64,000 bases of DNA from Intrasporangiaceae bacterium URHB0013 (GCA_000620545.1 JIBA01000015.1:186001-250000), one strand, 5' to 3'; counted from the stretch's first letter, positions 33,597-43,283 are shown. Program-made: numbers and translations. The notes: generated by a model not told the origin, from the letters alone.

Positions 33597-34865
33597 TCAG
33601 AGGAGCGAGGTGCCGGAGTAGCCGATGCGGACCACCGAGCCCGTGGGCAGCGAGCCGATCAGCCGGTCGGTGACGACCTCGACCATGACGACCTCGACGG
33701 ACTTCGCGGTGCGGGTCACCTTGTGCAGGGTCACGCGTCCGAGGCCCGGAACCGTCACGACCGTGTTGGGCTTGACCGGCGAGCTGATCGCCGGGAGGCC
33801 GGTGATGCGCAGGCCGACGAAGCGCGAGGTGTCGGTGACGACAGGAGTCGCACCGGCGCTCGACTGGCTGACCGACGTCTCGGCGATGATGGTGTCAGCA
33901 CTGATGAGTCCGGACAGCACGCGGGGCGCGCCGACCGTCGCCGTCACCTCGCTCTTGCGCGAGGTGGCCGTGATGGTCGAGCGCACGGACGTCGTGGTCG
34001 TGCCCGTGGAGACGACTCCCCGCACGCCGGCCGTCGCGACGGTCGCCTGCCCCGAGCCGCCCGTGCACGGCGGGTACGCGAGAGCCGTGCGACTCGAGGC
34101 CACCGCACCGTTCGCGAGGTTGGCCGACGTCGCATACCCCATGCCCGAGACGAGTCCCACGACCGGACGCGACAACGAGGTCGTGGCGACACCCACGTCG
34201 ATGCGTGATCCGATCGGCAGGCCGAGGGAGTTGTTCGCGGTGATGACGACCCGGAGGGCCGTGGTGCCGACGCGCCACTCGTTGCCGGCGAAGGCCTTGG
34301 TCTGCTGGTTGAGGTAGACCGTCCCGAGGGCCGCACCCGTCGAGGTGCGCAGCGTGATGGCAGAGTTCGGCGCCGGGCTCGCGTTGAGGGCTTGCCCCCC
34401 GATCTTCAGCCCGAGCAGCTCCGAACGGTTTCCGCCGCTGTAGGTGCCCGTCGCGCCGAGGTTCGCGGTGCTCGCGGCGGTGACGGCATCGGCTCGCACG
34501 AGGCCGCCGAGGAGGTTGACCGCTCCCGTCCTGGCCGTCGAGCGACTGGTCTTGGAGGCCGATGTCGCCGACGTCGAGGCGGACGTCGACGTCGAGCCCA
34601 CTGAGCCGACGGCCGGGACGGTGGCGGCAGCGGTGGTACCGGTCACCGTGCGACCGAAGGTGGTCGTGCACCCGATCGAGGCAAGGGCTGTCGGTCCGGA
34701 GCGCACGATGCCGTCGACCACGGCGTAGGTGCCGTAGGCGAGCGCCGAGACACCCGTTGCCGGAGCCGCGGGCGTCGCTGCGGCCACCGGCGCAGCGCTG
34801 AGGGGCGCGGCCAGCCCGGAGACGGCCGCTGCGACGAGGATGGTTCTGAGGGTGCCGTTCTTCAT
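33597..34865 (-). CDS. Secreted repeat protein, similar to choice-of-anchor P family
   Basis: A 422-residue exported protein of unknown function. MKNGTLRTILVAAAVSGLAAP starts a signal peptide cleaved near residue 30 (PVAAA). The mature part is Ala/Ser/Thr/Gly/Val-rich and twofold repetitive: GGLVRADAVTAAS near 115 and SGLISADTIIAETS near 310 each precede a beta-rich block with LLGLKIGG or FVGLRITGLP. This pattern matches proteins annotated choice-of-anchor P in actinobacteria; I assign it on pattern only. ATG at 34863-34865 has AGGAG eight bases upstream. No LPXTG or membrane anchor is visible. Confidence 0.72.
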   Translation of the reverse strand: MKNGTLRTILVAAAVSGLAAPLSAAPVAAATPAAPATGVSALAYGTYAVVDGIVRSGPTALASIGCTTTFGRTVTGTTAAATVPAVGSVGSTSTSASTSATSASKTSRSTARTGAVNLLGGLVRADAVTAASTANLGATGTYSGGNRSELLGLKIGGQALNASPAPNSAITLRTSTGAALGTVYLNQQTKAFAGNEWRVGTTALRVVITANNSLGLPIGSRIDVGVATTSLSRPVVGLVSGMGYATSANLANGAVASSRTALAYPPCTGGSGQATVATAGVRGVVSTGTTTTSVRSTITATSRKSEVTATVGAPRVLSGLISADTIIAETSVSQSSAGATPVVTDTSRFVGLRITGLPAISSPVKPNTVVTVPGLGRVTLHKVTRTAKSVEVVMVEVVTDRLIGSLPTGSVVRIGYSGTSLL

Positions 34866-35050
34866 GGTCCTGCTCCTGTCATCGATGCCGGTGCTCATCG
34901 ATCCCCTGACCGATGTACCCCGGTCAACGAGTTGCGTGGTCCATGTGTTATGGGCGGTTTGCGCGAAGGGTCGCTCCTGGGGTGTTGTGCGGCTTCTGCC
35001 CTGCCCACCGCGGGGCAGTGCTGCCGTGGTTCTGGGTGCCGCGCACGGCA

Positions 35051-35080
35051 GAGGCCGGCCCCCGGACGGGGACCGGCCTC
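35051..35080 (-). terminator. Terminator downstream of the gamma-glutamyltransferase gene
   Basis: Minus-strand stem GAGGCCGGTCCCCG with GGGGGCCGGCCTC has one G-U pair and a short loop. It begins 26 bases after the stop codon. Confidence 0.6.
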
Positions 35081-35106
35081 GCGAGCGGACGCGTGCAGCC
35101 GCGGGA

Positions 35107-36984
35107 TCAGCGGGGGTGGACCACCATCGCCGAGCCGCCGCCTCGCCGCGTCGTCTCGGCCGCTGCCTGGAACAGTCCGTGTCCGAAGCTGCGGATCGCC
35201 GTCACTGCGCCGATCTCGTTGGGCGTGCCCGCGGACGCGAGCTTGTGGCCCATCGCCGTGAGCGCCGCACCGGTCGGACCACCGAGGATCTCGGGCTCCG
35301 CCCCCTCGGTCGAGCCGTTGCGCGAGCTGAGCCGGGGGGCCGCGATGGCGTCCACGAGCGACAGGTCCCGGTCGAGGTAGCCGAGGATCGCCTGCGACAC
35401 GGACGTGATGATCGTTGCGCCACCGGGCGAGCCCACCGCGAGGAACGGCTTGCCGTCATTGAGCAGGATCGTCGGGCTCATCGACGAGCGGGGACGCTTG
35501 CCGGGGCCCGGGAGGTTCGGGTCCGGGACGTCCTTGGTCAGCGGCGTGAAGTTGAAGTCGGTGAGCTCGTTGTTGAGCAGGAACCCGTAGCCGGGGACGG
35601 TGATGCCCGACCCACCCGTCTGCTCGATCGTCAGGGTGTAGGACGCGACGTTGCCCCAGCGGTCCGTGGCCGTCAGGTGCGTCGTCGACTGGCCCTCGTA
35701 GGGCTCCTTCTGAGCCACCGTGCCGGGAGCACACGCGGCATAGGAGCCATCCGGTGACCCGAAGGGGATGGGACGCGGGTTGGCCTTGGTGGGGTCGAAG
35801 AGGCAGGCCCGCTCGGCTGCGAAAGCCGGGTCGGTCAGCTCCTTCACCGGCACGCCGGGCACGTCACCGACCCACCGGTTGCGGTCGGCGAAGGCCGTGG
35901 CCGACGCCTCGGAGAAGCGGTGGAGGTACTGGGTCTGGTCGACCTCACCGGTCGAGACCCCGGTACGACGCTCGTAGGCCGTCATGAGGTTGAGGATCGC
36001 GGCGACGGCGATGCCACCCGAGCTGGGGACCGGCATGCCGTAGACGTCGTAGCCCTTGTACTGCGAGTGGATCGGCGCCTTCGTCAGCGCGCGGTAGGCC
36101 CGCAGGTCGGCCATCGTCATCTCGCCGCCCATGACCGAGGTCCCCGGCGTGGTGTGGGGGGCCCGGGCCTCGGCGACGATCGCCTGACCCAGCCGGCCGG
36201 CATACAACGCCTTAGTGCCCTGGGTGCGCAGCGTCCGGTACGCCCTGGCCATGTCCGGGTTCGTGAAGACGGACCCGACGGCCGGAGCCTTGTTGTCGCG
36301 GAGGAACACCTTGGCCGTCTCGGGGAAGACCGAGAAGCGCTCGGCGTTCGCGGCGGTCTGGTCGGCGAAGGTCTTGTCGACGACGAAGCCGTTGGCCGCG
36401 AGTCGCTCCGCCGGCTTGAGCGCCGCGTTGAGGGAGAGCGTGCCGTAGTCGCGCAGCGCCTTGGCCCACAACGCCGGTGTGCCCGGGATGCCCACCGACA
36501 GGCCCGAGTTCACGACGGTGTTGAACACCATGGGTTGCCCCGCGGCGTCGACGAAGGTCTTGTAGGTGAAGGTCGCCGGAGCCGTCTCGCGGCCGTCGAT
36601 GGTCGAGACCTTCCGGCTCTTCGCGTCGTAGTAGACGAGGAAGCCGCCACCACCGATGCCGGCGCTGTAGGGCTCTGTGACACCGAGCGCCGCTGCGGTC
36701 GCCACGGCGGCATCCGCCGCGTTGCCACCTCGACTGAGGATGTCGATGCCGACCTGCGAGGCATCCCGGTCGACGGAGCTGACCGCCCCGCCGGAACCGG
36801 TCATGACCGGGACCTTGGGCAGCGTGGTGGGCTGGCCGTGCCAGCCGCGATCCCGCTGCGGCGCCGGGGCGAGTGACGGCTGGGCGCCGGCCGTGGCCGG
36901 CAGGAGTGAGAGGGGGAGTCCGACGACGATGGCGCCGAGGACCCAGCGGGAACGTGACGTGGTGCGTGCGCTGTGACGACTCAT
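35107..36984 (-). CDS. ggt: Gamma-glutamyltransferase (secreted)
   Basis: Transfers or hydrolyses the gamma-glutamyl group of glutathione and related compounds outside the cell. A signal peptide (about 10-38; VLGAIVVGLPLSLLPATAGA) is followed by the large subunit, then autoprocessing before the catalytic Thr in GQSTTHLTATDRWGN near residue 440. Substrate-binding motifs GRETAP and SSMSPTI are present, as is the GSPGGATI loop. 625 residues is normal. The ATG at 36982-36984 has TACGGT six bases upstream, suggesting a leaderless transcript; an in-frame ATG seven codons earlier is less likely. Confidence 0.93.
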   Translation of the reverse strand: MSRHSARTTSRSRWVLGAIVVGLPLSLLPATAGAQPSLAPAPQRDRGWHGQPTTLPKVPVMTGSGGAVSSVDRDASQVGIDILSRGGNAADAAVATAAALGVTEPYSAGIGGGGFLVYYDAKSRKVSTIDGRETAPATFTYKTFVDAAGQPMVFNTVVNSGLSVGIPGTPALWAKALRDYGTLSLNAALKPAERLAANGFVVDKTFADQTAANAERFSVFPETAKVFLRDNKAPAVGSVFTNPDMARAYRTLRTQGTKALYAGRLGQAIVAEARAPHTTPGTSVMGGEMTMADLRAYRALTKAPIHSQYKGYDVYGMPVPSSGGIAVAAILNLMTAYERRTGVSTGEVDQTQYLHRFSEASATAFADRNRWVGDVPGVPVKELTDPAFAAERACLFDPTKANPRPIPFGSPDGSYAACAPGTVAQKEPYEGQSTTHLTATDRWGNVASYTLTIEQTGGSGITVPGYGFLLNNELTDFNFTPLTKDVPDPNLPGPGKRPRSSMSPTILLNDGKPFLAVGSPGGATIITSVSQAILGYLDRDLSLVDAIAAPRLSSRNGSTEGAEPEILGGPTGAALTAMGHKLASAGTPNEIGAVTAIRSFGHGLFQAAAETTRRGGGSAMVVHPR

Positions 36985-36990
36985 CTGCCG

Positions 36991-36996
36991 ACCGTA
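36991..36996 (-). promoter_or_regulatory. -10 box for ggt
   Basis: TACGGT on the minus strand, six bases before the ggt ATG; leaderless layout. Confidence 0.48.
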
Positions 36997-37048
36997 CCCG
37001 CGCAAACGCCGCAGTTCGCGTCGAGAACCCCACCGATCCCCGGCGCGC

Positions 37049-37082
37049 GAGAGCCCGCCACCCCGGAGGGTGACGGGCTCTC
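37049..37082 (-). terminator. Terminator of the rplKA operon
   Basis: Stem GAGAGCCCG/CGGGCTCTC continued by CACCC/GGGTG, with loop CGGA and one pair that is a wobble only on the minus strand. It begins 20 bases after the rplA stop. Confidence 0.7.
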
Positions 37083-37101
37083 GAGCTGCTGGGTCAGGCG
37101 G

Positions 37102-37818
37102 TCAGGCCTGGTCCTCCTCGACGAGGAGGTTGCGCGTCTTGGAGAAGTCGAGCGGGATGCCCGGGCCCATCGTCGTGGAGACGGTGGCCTTCTCGATGTA
37201 GCGGCCCTTGGAGCTGGCCGGCTTGAGACGCAGGATCTCCTCGAGGGCGGCGGCGTAGTTCTCGACGAGCTTGGTCTCGTCGAAAGACGCCTTGCCGATG
37301 ATGAAGTGGAGGTTCGCGTGCTTGTCGACGCGGAACTCGATCTTGCCGCCCTTGATGTCGGCGACGGCCTTGGCGACGTCCATCGTCACGGTGCCGGTCT
37401 TGGGGTTCGGCATGAGACCACGCGGGCCGAGGACCTTTCCGAGGCGACCGACCTTGCCCATGAGGTCGGGCGTGGCGACGACGGCGTCGAAGTCGAGCCA
37501 GCCGCCCTGGACCTTCTCGAGGAGGTCGTCGGAGCCGACGTGGTCGGCGCCGGCCTCACGGGCGGCCTCGGCCTTGTCGCCGTTGGCGAAGACGAGGACA
37601 CGGGCGGTCTTGCCCGTGCCGTGCGGCAGGTTGACCGTGCCGCGGACGGCCTGGTCGGCCTTGCGGGGGTCGACGCCGAGGCGCATCGCGACCTCGACGG
37701 TCTCGTCGTACTTGGCCTTGGCGGTCTGCTTGGCGACGCGGACGGCCTCGAGGGGGGCGTAGATCTTGCCGGGCGTGATCAGCTCGGCGGCTGCGCGGTA
37801 GCTCTTGCTGCGCTTCAT
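37102..37818 (-). CDS. rplA: 50S ribosomal protein L1
   Basis: Binds 23S rRNA at the L1 stalk, and in many bacteria represses its own operon. 238 residues from the ATG at 37816-37818 ([14 protein letters not shown]), following an AGGAG-like site; upstream in-frame residues are leader. Family motifs [16 protein letters not shown] and [17 protein letters not shown] are present. Separated from rplK by 149 bases that contain a strong hairpin. Confidence 0.98.
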   Translation of the reverse strand: MKRSKSYRAAAELITPGKIYAPLEAVRVAKQTAKAKYDETVEVAMRLGVDPRKADQAVRGTVNLPHGTGKTARVLVFANGDKAEAAREAGADHVGSDDLLEKVQGGWLDFDAVVATPDLMGKVGRLGKVLGPRGLMPNPKTGTVTMDVAKAVADIKGGKIEFRVDKHANLHFIIGKASFDETKLVENYAAALEEILRLKPASSKGRYIEKATVSTTMGPGIPLDFSKTRNLLVEEDQA

Positions 37819-37914
37819 GACTGCTCCTGCTTTCTTCGTGGAGTCGTGGTGCGACCGTGCGCTGGTCTCCCACGGGGCCCGCGGCCGTATGCCGTGTGGC
37901 CCGGTTCGGGGTGG

Positions 37915-37939
37915 GCCCGCCCTCACGCGGAGGGCGGGC
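37915..37939 (-). other. Hairpin between rplK and rplA
   Basis: Perfect 10-bp inverted repeat GCCCGCCCTC/GAGGGCGGGC with a 5-base loop, 28 bases after the rplK stop. In an L11-L1 operon such a structure could be a partial terminator, an L1 binding site or a processing site; the sequence alone does not decide. Confidence 0.55.
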
Positions 37940-37967
37940 GTCCCGAGGTTTCGGTGACCCGGGCTCG

Positions 37968-38399
37968 TCAGAGCTCGGTGTCGATGCCCATCGAGCGAGC
38001 GGTGCCGGCGATGATGCGCGCCGCCATCTCCTCGTCGTTGGCGTTGAGGTCTTCCATCTTCTGGCGGGCGATCTCGAGGACCTGGTCGCGCGAGAGCTTG
38101 GCGACCTTGGTCTTGTGCGGCTCGCCGGAGCCCTTGGCGACACCCGCGGCCTTCTTGATGAGCTCGGCGGCCGGCGGGGTCTTCGTCACGAAGGTGAACG
38201 AGCGGTCCTCGAAGACCGTGATCTCGACCGGGATGACGTTGCCGCGCTGGGACTCCGTCGCGGCGTTGTACGCCTTGACGAACTCCATGATGTTGACGCC
38301 GTGCTGACCGAGGGCGGGGCCGACGGGCGGGGCGGGGGTGGCCTGACCGGCCTGGATCTGCAGCTTGATGAAGCCGGAGACCTTCTTCTTGGGGGGCAT
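37968..38399 (-). CDS. rplK: 50S ribosomal protein L11
   Basis: Component of the GTPase-associated centre. 143 residues, [18 protein letters not shown] at the start and family motifs [19 protein letters not shown]. The Pro-rich N-terminal part is the thiostrepton-contact region; no unusual change is visible. ATG at 38397-38399 follows AGGTAGG. Downstream of nusG by 97 bases. Confidence 0.98.
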   Translation of the reverse strand: MPPKKKVSGFIKLQIQAGQATPAPPVGPALGQHGVNIMEFVKAYNAATESQRGNVIPVEITVFEDRSFTFVTKTPPAAELIKKAAGVAKGSGEPHKTKVAKLSRDQVLEIARQKMEDLNANDEEMAARIIAGTARSMGIDTEL

Positions 38400-38496
38400 G
38401 GGTGCCTACCTTCTGTGTTGCTGGGCCGACGCCTTGGGCGATGACCCGGTTGCATGTCCTCGTGCGGTCAGCCGCACGAGGTCGTACGACCCTCGA

Positions 38497-39384
38497 TCAG
38501 ATCTTGGCGACCTGGGCGAAGGAGAGCTCGACCGGGGTCTCCCGGCCGAAGATGGAGACGAGCACCTTGAGCTTCTGGGTGTCGGGGTTGATCTCGGAGA
38601 TCGTGGCGGGAAGGGTCTCGAAGGGCCCCTCCATGACGGTGACGGACTCGCCGACCTCGAAGTCGACGACGCGCACGTCCTTGGGGGCGCTGGAGCCCGA
38701 CGTGCCGCCCGAGCCGTCTGCGGCCGCGGCGGCCTCGAAGCTCGGGGCGAGCATCGTGAAGACCTCGTCGATCGACAGCGGCACCGGCTGGTGCGCGTTG
38801 CCGACGAAGCCGGTGACGCCAGGCGTGTGGCGCACGGCGCCCCAGCTCTCGTCGGTCAGGTCCAGGCGGACGAGGACGTAGCCGGGCATCCGGACGCGGC
38901 GAACCTGCTTCTTCTGGCCGTTCTTGATCTCGGTGACCTCCTCCATGGGGACCTCGATCTCGAAGATGTAGTCCTCCATGTTGAGGGTCTGGATGCGCGT
39001 CTCGAGGTTGGCCTTCACGCGGTTCTCGTAACCGGCGTAGGAGTGGATGACGTACCAGTCTCCGAAGCGCGAGCGCAGGTCGGCCTTGAAGTCGGCGACG
39101 GGGTCGCCGCTGCCCTGGGCCGCCGGGTCCTCCACGTCGTCGGCCGCCGGCTCGGCGGCCTCGCCGTCCTCAGCGGACTCGACGTCCTCGGCGGACTCGC
39201 CGTCCGCGGCGGCCTCGAGCTCGTCGACGGAGTCGGTGTCGCTCCCGGCGTCGGTGGCGCTGTCCTCAGCACCCGACTCGACGTCGGACGCCGAGAGGTC
39301 GTCGGTCTCGACCGCGGGGTCGACGACGTCGTTCTCGGTGCTCACGCCGTTCGGGGCGCCCTCGTGGGCGAACTGCTCGGACAC
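38497..39384 (-). CDS. nusG: Transcription termination/antitermination factor NusG
   Basis: Binds RNA polymerase and links it to Rho or ribosomes. Residues 1-105 are an acidic, Asp/Glu/Ser/Ala-rich extension typical of actinobacteria. The NGN domain begins with [15 protein letters not shown] near residue 108 and contains [15 protein letters not shown] Gly/Ser/Ala-rich linker with the word APKD precedes the KOW domain ([19 protein letters not shown]). The GTG at 39382-39384 (protein begins MSEQFAHEG) has AAGGAAG upstream. The longer in-frame upstream stretch lacks family similarity. Confidence 0.96.
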   Translation of the reverse strand: MSEQFAHEGAPNGVSTENDVVDPAVETDDLSASDVESGAEDSATDAGSDTDSVDELEAAADGESAEDVESAEDGEAAEPAADDVEDPAAQGSGDPVADFKADLRSRFGDWYVIHSYAGYENRVKANLETRIQTLNMEDYIFEIEVPMEEVTEIKNGQKKQVRRVRMPGYVLVRLDLTDESWGAVRHTPGVTGFVGNAHQPVPLSIDEVFTMLAPSFEAAAAADGSGGTSGSSAPKDVRVVDFEVGESVTVMEGPFETLPATISEINPDTQKLKVLVSIFGRETPVELSFAQVAKI

Positions 39385-39466
39385 GCTCTGACCTACTTCC
39401 TTGCTCGTGGACCAGCCGGTGACGGCTGGCGGTGACATCCCGTGACGGGGGGCGGACGCCGGGGCG

Positions 39467-39736
39467 TCAGGTCGCCGAGCCCGTGAAGACCCAGGAGACC
39501 AGCCGGCTCAGGGCGAAGTCGAGCCCTGACACGAGAGCCATCATGAACACGACGAACACGACCACGACGGTCGCGTAGCGCACGAGCTCGGGACCCGTGG
39601 GCCGCACGACCTTGCGCAGCTCGTCGAGGATCTGGCGCACGAAGAGGCTGATCGCGCCGAAGAGACGTGACACGGGGTTACCGCCACCAGCCTTGTCGGC
39701 ACGGCCGGACCCGCGCTTGGCGCTCGTCTCCGTCAC
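39467..39736 (-). CDS. secE: Preprotein translocase subunit SecE
   Basis: Small essential subunit of the SecYEG channel. 89 residues: basic N-terminus, the amphipathic stretch [17 protein letters not shown] and one membrane helix at about 54-75 ([19 protein letters not shown]). Between tRNA-Trp and nusG, its conserved actinobacterial place. Confidence 0.97.
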   Translation of the reverse strand: MTETSAKRGSGRADKAGGGNPVSRLFGAISLFVRQILDELRKVVRPTGPELVRYATVVVVFVVFMMALVSGLDFALSRLVSWVFTGSAT

Positions 39737-39852
39737 GATTCCTTCTTTCTGCCTGGGTGTCGGCCCGCGAGCGCCACCCCCGAACCGTGGAGTTCCACGT
39801 CAGGGCAGAAGCCGCGTGCCGCCTTGCACGACGACCACATCACTGGGATGCG

Positions 39853-39925
39853 CAGGGCAAGAGGGACTCGAACCCCCAACCGCTGGTTTTGGAGACCAGT
39901 GCTCTACCAATTGAGCTATTGCCCT
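39853..39925 (-). tRNA. tRNA-Trp (anticodon CCA)
   Basis: 73 bases, CCA end not encoded. The acceptor stem AGGGCAA pairs with TTGCCCT; the D arm, anticodon loop CTCCAAA (anticodon CCA) and T arm with GGTTCGAGTCC are complete. Upstream of secE-nusG. Confidence 0.97.
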
Positions 39926-39996
39926 ACGCCGGGGACGTTGGGTGTCCTCGGCGGGACGGCATGCGTCAGCATGGCCAGCGAAGCCGTCCGGCGACG

Positions 39997-40002
39997 ATCA
40001 TA
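39997..40002 (-). promoter_or_regulatory. Candidate -10 box for tRNA-Trp/secE
   Basis: TATGAT on the minus strand, about 70 bases upstream of the tRNA 5' end. The -35 region has no clear match, so this is tentative. Confidence 0.33.
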
Positions 40003-40191
40003 CGTGACGGATGCACCCCAACGCGAACCGACGGGGAACACCCCTCGCGAGCCCTCCGCGAGCCCTCCCGACTGCTCGGGAACCCCGGTGCGGGCGCCGC
40101 CGCGCACCCGTCGAGCCGTGGTCGCGGACCGCGCGACCCGGCATACGGACTCGGCCGCCCGGACGGCCCGGCGCAGTGGCAGGATCGAGAG

Positions 40192-41565
40192 GTGACGAAA
40201 CCGCGCAGCTCCCTCGCGTCCCTGTCCGACGACGACCTGGCCGGCTTCCTCGCGGAGCAGCGGTCAGCCTACGCGGCCCTGAAGGACCGCGGTCTCAAGC
40301 TCGACCTGACCCGCGGCAAGCCGTCCGCGGCGCAGCTCGACCTCTCGGACGACCTGCTGCACCTCCCGACCACGACGAAGGACCGCAGCGGTGTCGACGT
40401 GCGCAACTACGGCGGACTCGAGGGTCTCGCCGAGCTGCGCGAGCTCTTCGCGGAGCTGCTCTGGGTCGAGCCCTCGCAGGTCGTCGCCGGCGGCAACTCG
40501 AGCCTGACGATGATGTACAGCACGATCGTCGACTTCCTCCTCTTCGGCGGCGTCGACTCCCCACGGCCGTGGAGCGCGGAGGAGACGGTCCGCTTCATCT
40601 GCCCCGTGCCGGGCTACGACCGCCACTTCTCCATGCTCGCCTCGTTCGGCATCGAGATGGTCACCGTCGAGATGCGCGCCGACGGCCCCGACATCGCCGC
40701 CGTCGAGGCGCTCGTCAAGGACGACCCGCGCATCAAGGGCATCTGGATCGTCCCGACGTATGCCAACCCGTCGGGCGCCGTCGTGTCGCAGGAGATCGCC
40801 GCGCGTCTCGCGGCCATGCCGGCCGCGGCTCCCGACTTCACCATCTTCTGGGACAACGCGTACGCCTTCCACCACCTGACGGAGGAGGAGGCCAAGAGCG
40901 CCGACATCCTCAGCCTCGCCGCCGCCTCGGGGCATCCCAACCGGCCCATCATGTTCGCGTCGACCTCGAAGATCACCTTCGCAGGGGCCGGCGTCGCCGT
41001 GCTCGCCGCGAGCGAGGCGAACGTGAAGTGGTACCTCAAGCACCTGTCGATGGGCTCGATCGGCCCGGACAAGGTGAACCACCTGCGACACGTCGAGTTC
41101 TTCAAGGACGCCGAGGGCGTGCGGGCGCACATGCGCCGGCACCGCGACATCATCGCGCCGAAGTTCGCGGCGGTGGACGAGGCCCTGACAAGCGGGCTCG
41201 AGGGCCTCGAGGTCGCCGAGTGGACCCATCCGACCGGCGGCTACTTCGTCAACCTCGACGTCCTCGACGGCACCGCCTCGCAGGTCGTCGCGCTCGCCAA
41301 GGAGGCCGGCATCGCGCTCACTCCCGCCGGCGCGTCCTTCCCCCTCGGCGACGACCCGCGCGACCGCAACATCCGCCTCGCCCCGACGTTCCCCGTGCTC
41401 GAGGAGGTGCGTACCGCCATGGCGGGCGTCGCGACGTGCGTTGCCCTCGCCGCCGCCGAGAAGCTGACGCAGGACCGCGCCGCAGGGGTAGGGGCACAGG
41501 GCGACGGCGCGACGCCGTCGGCAGCGAACGCCACGAACACCGCCACCGAAGGAGCCACGCGATGA
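40192..41565 (+). CDS. Aspartate aminotransferase-like PLP enzyme (class I, type Ic)
   Basis: Transamination of aspartate or another amino acid. 457 residues; the PLP Lys is K260 in FASTSKITFAGAG. The GGNSSLTMMY, YDRHFSML, PTYANPSG and WDNAYAFHHL segments are those of the Micrococcales aspartate aminotransferase branch (Pfam Aminotran_MocR-like or Asp_aminotransf). Start GTG at 40192-40194 with AGGA eight bases before. The C-terminal 25 residues are Ala/Thr/Gly-rich. Its stop overlaps the next gene (ATGA). Confidence 0.9.
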   Translation: MTKPRSSLASLSDDDLAGFLAEQRSAYAALKDRGLKLDLTRGKPSAAQLDLSDDLLHLPTTTKDRSGVDVRNYGGLEGLAELRELFAELLWVEPSQVVAGGNSSLTMMYSTIVDFLLFGGVDSPRPWSAEETVRFICPVPGYDRHFSMLASFGIEMVTVEMRADGPDIAAVEALVKDDPRIKGIWIVPTYANPSGAVVSQEIAARLAAMPAAAPDFTIFWDNAYAFHHLTEEEAKSADILSLAAASGHPNRPIMFASTSKITFAGAGVAVLAASEANVKWYLKHLSMGSIGPDKVNHLRHVEFFKDAEGVRAHMRRHRDIIAPKFAAVDEALTSGLEGLEVAEWTHPTGGYFVNLDVLDGTASQVVALAKEAGIALTPAGASFPLGDDPRDRNIRLAPTFPVLEEVRTAMAGVATCVALAAAEKLTQDRAAGVGAQGDGATPSAANATNTATEGATR

Positions 41566-42083
41566 GCGACACCGGTCCCAGCGAGAACATCGACACCGAC
41601 TTCACCACCTACAGCGTCGACGACGAGGACCAGCCGTCGAACATCGAAGGGCTGGAGGACCCCGACGTCGACGACCCGCTGGACCGCGGCTACTCGCCGC
41701 CCGAGAAGGAGCGGGGCACGGACGCCTTCGGCACGACCCCCTACGAGGAGTCGCTCGACGAGACGATCGACCAGCGCATCCTGCAGGAGGAGCCGGACCC
41801 CAACACGGCATACGGTCGGCCCGAGGACGAGAGCGGGCTCGACGACGAGCTCGTCGGCGGTGACGACCCCGATGCCATCGCGGCCGAGGACGACTGGCTC
41901 GGCGACAACGAGGTCGGCGACCAGCGCGCCGGCCGCCTCGTGGCCGACGACGAGGGAGCGCACGAGGACGTCGAGAAGCAGGTCTGGGCCACCGACGTCG
42001 GCATCGACGGAGCGGCCGCCTCGGCCGAGGAGGCCGCCGTACACGTCGTCGACGAGATCGCAGTCGAGCCCGACGAGGACTGA
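41562..42083 (+). CDS. Acidic DUF5709-like protein
   Basis: 173 residues with about one-third Asp/Glu and almost no hydrophobic core. Conserved-looking words are DDEDQPSNIEG, DPLDRGYSPPEKERG, SLDETIDQRILQEEPD and DQRAGRLV. This pattern matches the small acidic DUF5709 family in actinobacteria, function unknown. ATG overlaps the aminotransferase stop by four bases and has GAAGGAG upstream. Confidence 0.8.
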   Translation: MSDTGPSENIDTDFTTYSVDDEDQPSNIEGLEDPDVDDPLDRGYSPPEKERGTDAFGTTPYEESLDETIDQRILQEEPDPNTAYGRPEDESGLDDELVGGDDPDAIAAEDDWLGDNEVGDQRAGRLVADDEGAHEDVEKQVWATDVGIDGAAASAEEAAVHVVDEIAVEPDED

Positions 42084-42122
42084 CGAGGCGCCGCCCTCCC
42101 CGCCCCTCCCTCGCTGGTCCAT

Positions 42123-42152
42123 GTTTCGCGCGCTCCTGCGTTGAGCGCGCGA
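42123..42152. repeat. Degenerate copy of a GTTTCGCGCGCTC palindrome
   Basis: GTTTCGCGCGCTC followed by a 6-base loop and GAGCGCGCGA; a decayed version of the perfect palindrome at 42191-42227, 60 bases away. Confidence 0.55.
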
Positions 42153-42190
42153 TCCGTGCAGAAGCGCGTGAGATCTCGCGCGCGTGGACC

Positions 42191-42227
42191 CCGTTTCGCG
42201 CGCTCAGGCTTGGAGCGCGCGAAACGG
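42191..42227. repeat. Perfect 15-bp palindromic repeat (REP-like)
   Basis: CCGTTTCGCGCGCTC (42191-42205) pairs with its complement at 42213-42227 around a 7-base loop. It lies 28 bases upstream of the adenosine deaminase start and looks like a dispersed REP-type element; it is too far from the previous stop to be its only terminator. Confidence 0.6.
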
Positions 42228-42254
42228 GCGATCCCGGGTGACACACTGGCCCGC

Positions 42255-43283
42255 ATGACGCGGGCGGTGCAGGACCTGGCCAAGGCGCACCTGCACCTGC
42301 ACTTCACCGGCTCGATGCGCATCGACACGGTGCGAGACCTGGCCGCCGGTCACGGCATACGCCTCCCGGACGCTCTCGAGACGGGCTGGCCACCGAGACT
42401 CGCCCGGGCCACCGACGAACGGGGCTGGTTCCGGTTCCAGCGCCTCTACGACGCCGCCCGGTCGTGTGTGCGCGGCGAGGACGACATGCGCCTGATCGTG
42501 CGCGAGGCCGCCGCAGACGACGCGGCGGAGGGATCGCGGTGGCTGGAGCTCCAGGTCGACCCCACGTCGTACGCACCCTTCGTCGGTGGCATCACGCCGG
42601 CGCTCGAGATCGTGCTCGACGAGGCACGTACCGTGTCGGCCCAGGGCGACATCGGGGTCGGTGTCGTCGTCGCGGCCAGCCGCATGCGCCACCCCCTCGA
42701 GGCCCGCACGCTCGCCCGTCTCGCCGCGAGCCACGCGGGCGAGGAGGCGGGCGACGTCGTCGGCTTCGGTCTGTCCAACGACGAACGGCGCGGGAGCGTC
42801 GCCGACTTTGCACCCGCGTTCGCCATCGCCCGACGAGCCGGGCTGGCGCTCGTGCCGCACGGCGGCGAGCTCCTCGGCGCCCAGTCGGTGATGGAGACGC
42901 TCGAGCACCTCCACCCGGACCGCATCGGTCACGGCGTGCGCAGCGTCGAGGACCCCCAGGTGCTCGACGCCGTCGCCGAGGCCGGCGTGACCCTCGAGGT
43001 GTGCCCCGGCAGCAACCTCGCGCTCGGGGTCTACTCCGAGGCTGGCGACGTGCCCCTGCGCCGCATCGTCGAGGCCGGCATCCCCGTCGCACTCGGCGCG
43101 GACGACCCGCTCCTCTTCGGCTCCCGACTGGCGGCGCAGTACACGGCCGCCCGCGACCTCGGCTTCGACGACGAGGGGCTGGCTCGCCTGGCCCGCGGCT
43201 CGCTCGAGGGGAGCCGGATGCCGGCCCGTCTGCGCAAGGCCGCCCTCTCCGACGTGGACGCCTGGCTCGCTGACACGGCGTGA
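42255..43283 (+). CDS. Adenosine deaminase family protein
   Basis: Probably converts adenosine to inosine; related enzymes act on other purines. The zinc residues are visible: H14 and H16 in KAHLHLHFTGS, a His in VPHGGELLG with the catalytic Glu, HGVRS in DRIGHGVRS, and Asp in LGADDPLLFG. The 342-residue length is normal. The ATG at 42255 was used; the earlier in-frame stretch crosses the palindromic repeats and is not conserved. It stands alone on the plus strand, without a nucleoside operon. Confidence 0.88.
   Translation: MTRAVQDLAKAHLHLHFTGSMRIDTVRDLAAGHGIRLPDALETGWPPRLARATDERGWFRFQRLYDAARSCVRGEDDMRLIVREAAADDAAEGSRWLELQVDPTSYAPFVGGITPALEIVLDEARTVSAQGDIGVGVVVAASRMRHPLEARTLARLAASHAGEEAGDVVGFGLSNDERRGSVADFAPAFAIARRAGLALVPHGGELLGAQSVMETLEHLHPDRIGHGVRSVEDPQVLDAVAEAGVTLEVCPGSNLALGVYSEAGDVPLRRIVEAGIPVALGADDPLLFGSRLAAQYTAARDLGFDDEGLARLARGSLEGSRMPARLRKAALSDVDAWLADTA

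Noticed and set aside
42141-42254. N-terminal extension of adenosine deaminase
   Set aside because: It crosses palindromic repeats and is Arg-rich; the ATG at 42255 gives the family N-terminus.
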